Below are positions 57,297-64,000 of a stretch of 64,000 bases of DNA, piece after piece. Both the position numbers and the translations under genes were made by a program. The first letter of the stretch is position 1, and the number at the start of each line of letters is the position of its first letter. Location: assembly GCA_019236735.1 (NCBI GenBank), contig JAFAIM010000014.1, positions 1-64,000 on the forward strand. The letters are read 5' to 3'. Source of the DNA: Burkholderiaceae bacterium (GTDB lineage Bacteria; Pseudomonadota; Gammaproteobacteria; Burkholderiales; Burkholderiaceae_F). The notes beneath the pieces were generated by a model, which was not told the DNA's origin, searched no databases, and worked only from the letters and a program-made list of their open reading frames with translations.

Positions 57297-58196
57297 ATGA
57301 AGGTTCGGCGTGTAGGGTTGGTCGCGCCGTCCGGTTTTCTGCCCGACCCTGGTATCGCTGACCGGGCTGCCTCGTTCTTTACGCAGCGCGGATGGCAGGT
57401 GTGTGCCGGAGAAACGGTGTTTGCGCGCGAACTGCGCTTCGCCGGTCCCGACGAGCTCCGGGCCGCCGAACTGCAGCGCTTCGCAACCGACCGGTCGCTC
57501 GATTTGGTAGTGGCGGCGCGCGGCGGCTACGGAATGTCGCGCCTGCTTGACCGCCTGGACTTCAACGCGATCCGCAAGGCTGGCCGGATCCTGGTCGGCT
57601 ATAGCGACTTCACTGCGTTCGGACTGGCATTGCTGTCTCGTGCCGGCGGGATAAGCCTGCAGGGACCTTCTGCGGCGGATTTCGCTTCGCCAGGGGATCG
57701 CGAACTGACGCTTCGCAGTTTCTTCGATGCGATCGAGACGCGTGAGGTTTCGATCGATTTTGAAGCCGACGGTCCGGATGTCGACGTGCGCGGGCGCCTA
57801 TGGGGCGGCAATTTATCGATGCTGTGCGCACTGATGGGCACGCCATACCTGCCGCGGGTCAGGGGAGGAATCCTGTTCCTCGAGGACGTCAATGAGGCCG
57901 CCTACCGGATCGAGCGGATGCTGCTGCAGTTGCTGCATGCTGGCATATTGCAGCGCCAGCGGGCCGTGGTGCTGGGTGATTTTTCGCCGATACCGGGGAT
58001 GCCGAACGACAACGGATTTGACCTAGCGGCAGTCGTCGGCCACCTTCGATCCATGCTCGTCACCCCGGTGCTGACGGGCCTTCCGTTCGGCCACGGCGCG
58101 CGTCGCGTGACACTGCCGATCGGGGCTGCCGGCCGTCTGCAGGCGCGCGCGGGGCGGGCGAGTCTGAGCTTCCGCGGCCATCCCGTATTGAAGTAG
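57297..58196 (+). CDS. ldcA: LD-carboxypeptidase (muramoyltetrapeptide carboxypeptidase)
   Basis: Start at ATG 57297 (MKVRRVGLVAPSGFLPDPG), 299 residues, S66 peptidase. Motifs: VGLVAPSG at the N-terminus, nucleophile Ser in the middle (VAARGGYGMSRLLDRLDF, LVGYSDFTAF), and the Glu/His part GRLWGGNLSMLCALMGTPY, LFLEDVNEAAYRIERML and LPFGHGARRVTLPIGA. It removes D-Ala from murein tetrapeptides in the cytoplasm during recycling. The stop lies in a short tandem repeat (TTGAAGTAGA twice). Confidence 0.92.
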   Translation: MKVRRVGLVAPSGFLPDPGIADRAASFFTQRGWQVCAGETVFARELRFAGPDELRAAELQRFATDRSLDLVVAARGGYGMSRLLDRLDFNAIRKAGRILVGYSDFTAFGLALLSRAGGISLQGPSAADFASPGDRELTLRSFFDAIETREVSIDFEADGPDVDVRGRLWGGNLSMLCALMGTPYLPRVRGGILFLEDVNEAAYRIERMLLQLLHAGILQRQRAVVLGDFSPIPGMPNDNGFDLAAVVGHLRSMLVTPVLTGLPFGHGARRVTLPIGAAGRLQARAGRASLSFRGHPVLK

Positions 58197-58295
58197 ATTG
58201 AAGTAGACAAAGGCAGCCAGGTCGGGGCGATTGCTTCTGCCTAAGGCCCTCATTGATTTTCATCCTTCCGACCGAGCGTTCATTATCATTCGGAC

Positions 58296-60224
58296 ATGAC
58301 GGGCCCACTGACGCGACTCGGTCTGGGCGAGGAATCGCCTGAGCAGCGAAATCAGCGGATCACCGCCGGGGTGATGGCCACCGTGTACCGGCAGGTTCCG
58401 CAGTCGGTGCTCGCCAGCATCTTCGGCGGGATGGCGCTCGTTGCGGCCTTCTGGAACGGCCCGGCGAAGGACGCGCAGCTGCAGAGGAACCAGAATCTAC
58501 TGATGATCTGGTTCATCGGGATGCTGATCGAATCGCTGCTGCGCCTGCTTGCGGCGCGCGCATTCCGGCTGGATCCCGAGCCTACCAAGCGCGCGCGCCT
58601 GTGGGCGACCCGCTGGGTCGCGATCGCGGCCGCCGCCGGGCTGTTATGGGGAGCGGCCGGACACATCTTCTTCACGCCGGAATCGCCTTTGCAGCAGCTC
58701 GTGTTGATGGCGGTCGTGCTCGGAGTGGCGTTCGGCTCGCTGACGCTGTATGCGAGCTACCGGCGCTCATTGTTTTTCTTCCTGCCTTTTGCTGTACTGC
58801 CGCTGATCGTGCGAATGGTCGAGCAGCACGATGCCGCGTATTACAGCGCATCGATCATCGTGTTCGCGGTCTTCTGCTTTACGCTGTTCTTCGGCCGCAA
58901 CTTCGGCGCGACGATTTCCGAGTCGGTCAAGCGCAACTATGAGAACGAAGTGCTGGTCGAGCAGCTGCTGAACGAGAAGCGTCTGGCCGAAGAGGCACGC
59001 CGTGCCGCCGAGAACGCGAATCGCTCCAAGACGCAGTTTTTTGCAGCGGCAAGCCACGATCTGCGCCAGCCGCTGCAGGCGATCGGGATTTACTGCTCGC
59101 TGCTGCGCAAGCGAGCGCAGGGCCCGCTGGAGCCGCTGACGAAGAATTTGTCGACGGCGGTCGAATCGCTATCCAAGCTGGTCGAGGAGCTGCTCGAGAT
59201 CTCGCGCCTGGACTCCGGCGCGGTGCAGGCGGTCAAACAGGTGGTGGATCTGAACGAGGTTTTTTCGACGCTGCGCCAGGAATTCGTGCCGATCGCCGCG
59301 GCCAAGGGACTGCGCTTCCGCGAGCGGCGCGCGCGCCTGTTCGTCGAGACCGACCCGTTGCTGCTGCAGCGGGTGCTGCGCAACCTTCTTTCCAACGCGG
59401 TGCGATACGCAACGAGCGGTGGCGTGCTGCTGGCGGCACGCAAGCGCGGCGGTCGAGCCAGCTTGGAGGTCTGGGATACGGGGCCGGGAATCCGGCGCGA
59501 TGAGTTCGACCGCATCTTCGAGGAGTTCTACCGCGGAGAGAGCTCGAAGTCCGAGAAGACCGGCGGCTATGGCTTGGGTCTTTCGATCGTACGGCGCATC
59601 TGCACCGCACTGGGTCATTCGCTGTTCGTTACCAGCCGGCCGGGATCGGGCACCGTGTTCCGTGTCGAAATCCCGCTGGCTGCGCGGCCGGTGCGGCATC
59701 GCTCCAAGTCGGCCGCGGTAGCGGTTGAGTCGCTGACCCCGTTGCCCGATCGCCGTATCGTGGTCCTGGAAGACAACCCCGAAATCCTGACCAGCCTGAG
59801 CCGCCTGCTCAGTTCGTGGGGAGCGCGCGTCGTGCCCGCTCCGAAGTTCGACACGGTCCTGCTGCAGCACCTGGCGAACGAAGGCAAGGTCGATCTGATC
59901 GTCGCCGATCACAACCTGGGCGGACCCATCAACGGCGCCGAAGCGGTGCTGCGGATCCGCGAGCTGGTCGGTGCTCCGGTGCCAGCGGTGATGCTTACCG
60001 CGGTGCCGTCTCACGAGGTGATGGCGGAGTTCCGCAGGTTGCAGAAAGCGAGGACCGTCGGCGGCTCTGTGCTGGAAGCAGAGGGTTTGCACCACGGCGG
60101 CGAGGAGCCGGTCGTGCTGCAAAAACCGGCCGATGCGACCCTACTGAATGCGACGATGGCGCACGCGCTCGGCCTCGGCTCCGCCTGGGGAGCAGATCGC
60201 GCGGCGATTCAGCCGACGTCGTAG
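58296..60224 (+). CDS. hybrid membrane histidine kinase with C-terminal receiver
   Basis: 642 residues. About six membrane helices (residues 36-205) lead to a coiled coil, HisKA with H254 in FFAAASHDLRQPLQAIGIY, HATPase_c (NLLSNAVRYATSGG, DTGPGIRRDEFDRIFEEFYRG, GGYGLGLSIVRRICTALG) and a receiver domain. The receiver has LEDNP instead of a double Asp at its start, phospho-acceptor D in LIVADHNLGG and K in LQKPADA, with an insert (TVGGSVLEAEGLHHGGEEP) before the last strand. The signal is unknown. It ends 16 bases inside the convergent LuxR-type regulator gene. Confidence 0.88.
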   Translation: MTGPLTRLGLGEESPEQRNQRITAGVMATVYRQVPQSVLASIFGGMALVAAFWNGPAKDAQLQRNQNLLMIWFIGMLIESLLRLLAARAFRLDPEPTKRARLWATRWVAIAAAAGLLWGAAGHIFFTPESPLQQLVLMAVVLGVAFGSLTLYASYRRSLFFFLPFAVLPLIVRMVEQHDAAYYSASIIVFAVFCFTLFFGRNFGATISESVKRNYENEVLVEQLLNEKRLAEEARRAAENANRSKTQFFAAASHDLRQPLQAIGIYCSLLRKRAQGPLEPLTKNLSTAVESLSKLVEELLEISRLDSGAVQAVKQVVDLNEVFSTLRQEFVPIAAAKGLRFRERRARLFVETDPLLLQRVLRNLLSNAVRYATSGGVLLAARKRGGRASLEVWDTGPGIRRDEFDRIFEEFYRGESSKSEKTGGYGLGLSIVRRICTALGHSLFVTSRPGSGTVFRVEIPLAARPVRHRSKSAAVAVESLTPLPDRRIVVLEDNPEILTSLSRLLSSWGARVVPAPKFDTVLLQHLANEGKVDLIVADHNLGGPINGAEAVLRIRELVGAPVPAVMLTAVPSHEVMAEFRRLQKARTVGGSVLEAEGLHHGGEEPVVLQKPADATLLNATMAHALGLGSAWGADRAAIQPTS

Positions 60225-60871
60225 CCGTTGCGGCGCGCGGCGAGCAGCGCCTCGGTGCGGTTGGATGCACCGAACGCGCGGTAAATTGCCGTCACGTGCG
60301 TCTTCACGGTGCCTTCCGACAAGCCCAGCTCGCGACAGATGACTTTGATCGGCGCGCCGCGCGCCAGCAACTGAAGGACCTGCTCCTGCCGCTCGGTCAA
60401 TGCGACCCGGCTGGATCCGATCGGGCTACTTTGCAAGCGCTGTGGCGGCCCCGAAAGGGGGCCGAGGCGCTGTGCCTCCTCCAGTAGATCGGCCGGAATG
60501 TAGAAGCCGCCCGACATCACGAATTTGATCGCCGACAGCAGCTTGTCGGTCGCCATCGATTTTGGAACGAAGCCCGCCGCGCCCAGTTGCAGCGTCCTTA
60601 ATACGCTGCGCTGGTCCTGCATGCCGGACAACACCAGGATCTTCAAGTCCGGCACGTGTGCCACGATCGACTCGAGCAGCGACGTGCCGGTCGCCCCGGG
60701 AACACCCAAGTCGAGCAGCAGCAGATCGGCGTCGGCGTGCTGCTCGACCAGTTTCATCGCCTCGGGCGCCGTGGCGGCCGTGTGGATCTCGACGTTCGGA
60801 TCGATGTCCTGCAGCAGCGCACTGACCGCGTCGGTGATCAGGGAATGGTCGTCGACCAGCAGAACTTTCAT
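60209..60871 (-). CDS. NarL/LuxR-family response regulator
   Basis: 220 residues. The receiver has VDDHS at its start, phospho-acceptor D54 in LLLLDLGVPGATG and K in FVPKSMATD. A linker leads to a LuxR-type helix-turn-helix: LTERQEQVLQLLARGAPIKVICRELGLSEGTVKTHVTAIYRAFGASNRTEAL. It is probably the output partner of the adjacent hybrid kinase, though transcribed convergently with a 16-base overlap of coding ends. Target genes are unknown. Confidence 0.92.
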   Translation of the reverse strand: MKVLLVDDHSLITDAVSALLQDIDPNVEIHTAATAPEAMKLVEQHADADLLLLDLGVPGATGTSLLESIVAHVPDLKILVLSGMQDQRSVLRTLQLGAAGFVPKSMATDKLLSAIKFVMSGGFYIPADLLEEAQRLGPLSGPPQRLQSSPIGSSRVALTERQEQVLQLLARGAPIKVICRELGLSEGTVKTHVTAIYRAFGASNRTEALLAARRNGYDVG

Positions 60872-60975
60872 CGCCTCAATCGCATTGCAAAAACCGTAGC
60901 CATTCTATCCTGGAAGAACCTGACGCGCGCCCGATCACCCGTGGCCTCCCGATATGCGCTAGAAAGGGGACGGAC

Positions 60976-62613
60976 ATGCAAGGCATGCTCCAAACGGGCG
61001 ATTGGCTAGACTGTTGCGCCGTGCTCAATCAACGCGCTGCTGCCGCTCCTTCCGCCTGGTCGCCGTTGCGCCGGCGCACCTTCGGGCGCCTCTGGTTCGC
61101 CTCGCTCGCGAGCTACCTCGCTGTGTGGATGCAGAGCGTGGCCGGCGCGTGGCTGATGACGTCGCTGACCTCGAGCGCGTTCGTGGTCGCGCTGATGCAG
61201 ACAGCCATAAGCCTGCCGATGTTTCTGCTGTCGCTGCCCGCAGGCGTGCTGGCCGATCTGCTGGATCGGCGCCGGCTGATCCTGTCGACCCAGACGCTGA
61301 TGCTGACGGCCAGCTGCGTGCTGGCCGTGTTGGCGCTGCCTGGCGAGATTGGCCCGGTGGGACTGCTTGCTCTGACGTTCTTGCTGGGTTCCGGAATGGC
61401 CTTGAACGGCCCGGCATGGCAGTCATCGATGTGCGAGGCGGTCGACCACACCGAGCTGGCGCAGGCTTTGACGCTGATCGGGATCGCGTACAACATCGCA
61501 CGCGCGCTCGGCCCGGCGCTTGCTGGAGGCATACAAACCGTGGGCGGCCCCGGACTCGTTTTCGGCGTCAACGCCGCAGCGTACGCGTGGGTGGTTCTGG
61601 TCGCGTGGCGCTGGCGGACTGCTCCAGTGCGCTCGCAGTTGCCGCCCGAGCGGCTGATCAGCGCGATTCGCGTGGGACTGAACTACGCGGCACATGCGAC
61701 TGCAGTACGAGCGCCGCTGATTCGAACCGCCGCTTTCATGCTGCCCGCCAGTTCGCTGTGGGCACTGATCCCTGTGGTTGGCCAGGCGCGCCTCGGAACT
61801 TCGGCAGCGGGGTTCGGGTTCCTGATCGGAAGCCTGGGGTTGGGTGCGATTTTGGGCGGCCTTGCGCTGCACTGGCTGCGTGAGCGCGTTGCGCTCGAAA
61901 CGCAAGTACGAACCGCCACCTTGGCGTACGGGCTGACACTGGCGTTGGCCGCGGTGCTGCCGGACCTGCCTAGCCTGTGCGCCGCGCTGGTGCTGGGCGG
62001 AGCTGCGTGGAGCATCGCGCTGACGTCACTGGGCTCGGCGCTGCTCACTTCGGTGCCGATGTGGGTGAGGTCGCGAACGATTGCACTATCGATGCTCGCC
62101 TCGCAGGGCTTCATGGCTGGTGGAGCTGCGCTATGGGGTGCGGTCGCCAGCCACGCGGGGACCGAACTCGCGCTGGGGATGGCCAGCGGCCTGATGGTGT
62201 TGCTGCTGATTTGGGGCTATCGCCATCCGGTTGTGCTGGGGGATCAGAGCGACGTCACGCTGTCTCCGGCGGAAGTGCTGCCGCCGCTGTCGGGGTCGGT
62301 GCCGGCCGAAGCCGGCCCGGTCGCAGTCGAGATCCGCTATCGGATCGATCCGATCCACCGCGAGGCCTTCTTGCGGGCGTCGGAACCCGTGGGTCGGCTG
62401 CGGCGCCGTAACGGCGCGCGCGTGTGGCGCCTGTATCGCGACCTGGCCGATGAGAGCCTCTATGTGGAGCGTTTCATCGTCGACTCGTGGGTGGATTATC
62501 AGCGGCACCTCGCGCGCAGCACGGTTGCCGATCACGAGTATGAGGAGCGGGTGCGGTCGTTTCTGCAGCCCGGTTCTGAAATCGAGGTGTCACACTATCT
62601 GGCGGAACGCTGA
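60976..62613 (+). CDS. MFS transporter (MFS_3/EntS-like) with C-terminal soluble domain
   Basis: 545 residues from ATG 60976, which has AAGGGGA upstream; GTG 61021 (VLNQRAAAAPSAWSPLRRRTFGRLWFAS) is an alternative. About 11-12 membrane helices, with the motif A-like loop GVLADLLDRRRLIL, LTFLLGSGMALNGPAWQSSM, and PVVGQARLGTSAAGFGFLIGS. The last 95 residues (EIRYRIDPIHREAFLRAS, WRLYRDLADESLYVERFIVDSWVDYQRHLAR) form a soluble antibiotic-monooxygenase-like domain seen in this family. It is probably an efflux pump. Substrate is unknown. The divergent two-component genes might control it. Confidence 0.85.
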   Translation: MQGMLQTGDWLDCCAVLNQRAAAAPSAWSPLRRRTFGRLWFASLASYLAVWMQSVAGAWLMTSLTSSAFVVALMQTAISLPMFLLSLPAGVLADLLDRRRLILSTQTLMLTASCVLAVLALPGEIGPVGLLALTFLLGSGMALNGPAWQSSMCEAVDHTELAQALTLIGIAYNIARALGPALAGGIQTVGGPGLVFGVNAAAYAWVVLVAWRWRTAPVRSQLPPERLISAIRVGLNYAAHATAVRAPLIRTAAFMLPASSLWALIPVVGQARLGTSAAGFGFLIGSLGLGAILGGLALHWLRERVALETQVRTATLAYGLTLALAAVLPDLPSLCAALVLGGAAWSIALTSLGSALLTSVPMWVRSRTIALSMLASQGFMAGGAALWGAVASHAGTELALGMASGLMVLLLIWGYRHPVVLGDQSDVTLSPAEVLPPLSGSVPAEAGPVAVEIRYRIDPIHREAFLRASEPVGRLRRRNGARVWRLYRDLADESLYVERFIVDSWVDYQRHLARSTVADHEYEERVRSFLQPGSEIEVSHYLAER

Positions 62614-62662
62614 CGGGTCACGCGGTACCGTCGATTCGAGACCGAGACGTCGCGGCACGTCC

Positions 62663-63739
62663 TCACGGTGCGGTCGACATGATCCCGCGGGTGCGCAGAG
62701 CATCGCGCGCCTGCCGGATCATCTTTTCGGTCGCCGCCCAATCCACGCAGGGATCGGTCACGGAACATCCGTACTTCAGCTTCGACGGATCATCCGGGAT
62801 CGGCTGGTTACCCCACTCCAAGTTGCTCTCGATCATCCAACCGACGATCGCGTTGTTGCCCTGTGCGATTTGCGACAGACCGTCGCTCAGGACCAGCGGC
62901 TGCAACTCCGGCTTCTTGTATGAGTTGGAGTGCGCACAGTCGATCACGAGGTTGCGCGCAAGATTCGCCTGCTGCAGTGCCGCCTCCGCGAGTGCAACGC
63001 TGACCGAATCGTAATTGGGCCGGCCGCTGCCGCCGCGCAGCACCAGATGGCCGTATGCGTTGCCGCGCGTCCGGATCACGGATGTGACGCCTTCCAGGTT
63101 GATTCCCAAAAAGCTGTGCGGTCGCGAGGCAGAGATGATCGCGTTAATGGCGCCGCTCAGGTCGCCGTCCGTTCCATTCTTGAACCCGACCGGAGTTGAC
63201 AGTCCGCTGGCCATCTCACGGTGCGTCTGCGATTCCGACGTCCGCGCGCCGATCGCCGTCCACGCGATCAAGTCCCCAAGATACTGAGGCGCGATCGGAT
63301 CCAGCGCTTCGGTAGCGGCCGGCAAGCCCAGTTCGGCCACATCTGCGAGGAAGCGACGCGCCCGCTCCATGCCCTCGGCGATGCGGAACGAGTCGTCCAT
63401 GCGCGGATCGTTGATGAAGCCTTTCCAGCCGACCGATGTGCGCGGTTTCTCGAAATACACGCGCATCACGACGAGCAGCGTGTCAGCCACTTCGCGGGAA
63501 AGCGCCAGCAGGTGCCTGGCGTACTCCAGCCCCGCGTCGGGATCGTGGATCGAGCATGGGCCAACGATCACGAAGCGGCGGGGATCCTCACGGCGCAAGA
63601 TCCGGCACAACGCCGCGCGGCCTTCGAGCACGGTGCGCGCTGCCTCATCCGACAGCGGCACCAGCGCCTTGATCCGAGCCGGCGGAGGCATCACCTCCGC
63701 CGCGACGACATTGAGGTCCTCTGTGGGCGCGTGGCTCAT
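62663..63739 (-). CDS. aroG: 3-deoxy-7-phosphoheptulonate synthase (DAHP synthase, class I)
   Basis: Start at ATG 63739 (MSHAPTEDLNVVAAEVMPP), 358 residues; the track start adds 16 residues. Motifs: FVIVGPCSIHDPDAGLEYA, VVMRVYFEKPRTSVGWKG, DLIAWTAIGARTSESQTHREMASGLSTPVGFKNGTDG, HLVLRGGSGRPNYDS, LVIDCAHSNSYKK and metal-site YGCSVTDPCVDW. It condenses PEP with erythrose 4-phosphate, opening the shikimate pathway. Which aromatic amino acid inhibits it (AroF/G/H) is not clear from sequence. Confidence 0.94.
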   Translation of the reverse strand: MSHAPTEDLNVVAAEVMPPPARIKALVPLSDEAARTVLEGRAALCRILRREDPRRFVIVGPCSIHDPDAGLEYARHLLALSREVADTLLVVMRVYFEKPRTSVGWKGFINDPRMDDSFRIAEGMERARRFLADVAELGLPAATEALDPIAPQYLGDLIAWTAIGARTSESQTHREMASGLSTPVGFKNGTDGDLSGAINAIISASRPHSFLGINLEGVTSVIRTRGNAYGHLVLRGGSGRPNYDSVSVALAEAALQQANLARNLVIDCAHSNSYKKPELQPLVLSDGLSQIAQGNNAIVGWMIESNLEWGNQPIPDDPSKLKYGCSVTDPCVDWAATEKMIRQARDALRTRGIMSTAP

Positions 63740-63767
63740 GTGGCGAAGGTCGGCGAGATGCAGCCGC

Positions 63768-64000
63768 CTACGACTGCGGTACGGCACGCGGGCGCTGGCG
63801 TGCCGACACAGCGACAGTGATCTCCCGCAGGAAGACGCTTAGCGCCGTGATCATCGAGAACATCGCGAGCACGAAAAGCACCGCCAGGACGCGCGCAAGA
63901 TCGACTTCCAGCAGCACCCCGATGAACGCGAGCGCCACCACGAGACAGACAAGCAACCCGGCGATCACCGCCGATACGATGGCGCGGTAGGAAAGGTGCA
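63768..64000 (-). CDS. DUF2721 family membrane protein, C-terminal part (runs off window)
   Basis: The frame is open to the end of the window: HLSYRAIVSAVIAGLLVCLV at the edge, then FIGVLLEVDLARVLAVLFVLAMFSMITALSVFLREITVAV. The pattern of two membrane helices around LLEVDLARVLAVLF and the final LREI are typical of DUF2721 proteins, small membrane proteins of unknown function found across proteobacteria. The N-terminal part lies beyond base 64000. It ends 28 bases before the DAHP synthase start. Confidence 0.8.
   Translation of the reverse strand, partial: HLSYRAIVSAVIAGLLVCLVVALAFIGVLLEVDLARVLAVLFVLAMFSMITALSVFLREITVAVSARQRPRAVPQS

Overview
The window is about 65% GC and densely coded. It reads like the chromosome of a betaproteobacterium, most likely of the order Burkholderiales. 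The evidence is gene order and protein type: glnD-map facing rpsB-tsf-pyrH-frr, smc-zipA-ligA, smpB facing ratA-rnfH, ppsR facing ppsA, a FimV/TspA-type protein, a RegB/RegA pair, and a GuaA with the GSHxS loop I associate with Burkholderiales. I see no prophage, CRISPR array, rRNA operon or complete insertion sequence. The genome is almost entirely housekeeping.

Layout. 1-3.0 kb: start of a TonB-dependent receptor (leaves the window), a Ser/Thr kinase, a short haem-motif ORF, a GDT1-type cation transporter, an MFS remnant, and a tRNA-Leu(UAA) gene split by a group I intron. 3.0-7.1 kb: orphan Hpt protein, DUF1178 protein, glutathione S-transferase, FimV-like protein. 7.1-14.9 kb (minus strand): a tight operon queF-dapC-dapD-pilU-dapE-prmB-yheS, joining queuosine reduction, three late steps of diaminopimelate/lysine synthesis, a PilU-type ATPase, ribosomal protein methylation and an ABC-F ATPase. 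15.1-24.6 kb (plus): smc, zipA, ligA, a purine nucleoside phosphorylase, def, a periplasmic thioredoxin and an outer-membrane barrel. 24.8-30.1 kb (minus): regA, regB, glnD, map.

30.2-45.7 kb (plus) is the long translation/envelope cluster: rpsB, tsf, pyrH, frr, uppS, cdsA, dxr, rseP, bamA, skp, lpxD, fabZ, lpxA, lpxB, rnhB and a SpoU-type methyltransferase. It links ribosome function, isoprenoid and undecaprenyl supply, phospholipid synthesis, outer-membrane protein assembly and lipid A synthesis. 45.7-50.8 kb: ppsR/ppsA (PEP synthase and its regulator) and a secreted phosphodiesterase. 50.8-58.2 kb: smpB, ratA, rnfH, a DUF4124 protein, guaB-guaA, an unknown protein, tadA, ldcA. 58.3-64 kb: hybrid histidine kinase, convergent LuxR-type regulator, MFS exporter, DAHP synthase, and a DUF2721 protein that leaves the window.

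Most notable: (1) a 270-nt ORF-less group I intron in the anticodon loop of tRNA-Leu(UAA), with core motifs close to the cyanobacterial intron; (2) several families of palindromic elements placed exactly at gene ends, where their outermost bases form the stop codons of smc, map, yheS, regA and the barrel gene; (3) a run of AT-rich, rare-type codons inside ppsA. No gap between genes exceeds about 300 bases. Start sites were chosen by family N-termini and ribosome binding sites where the ORF track began too far upstream.
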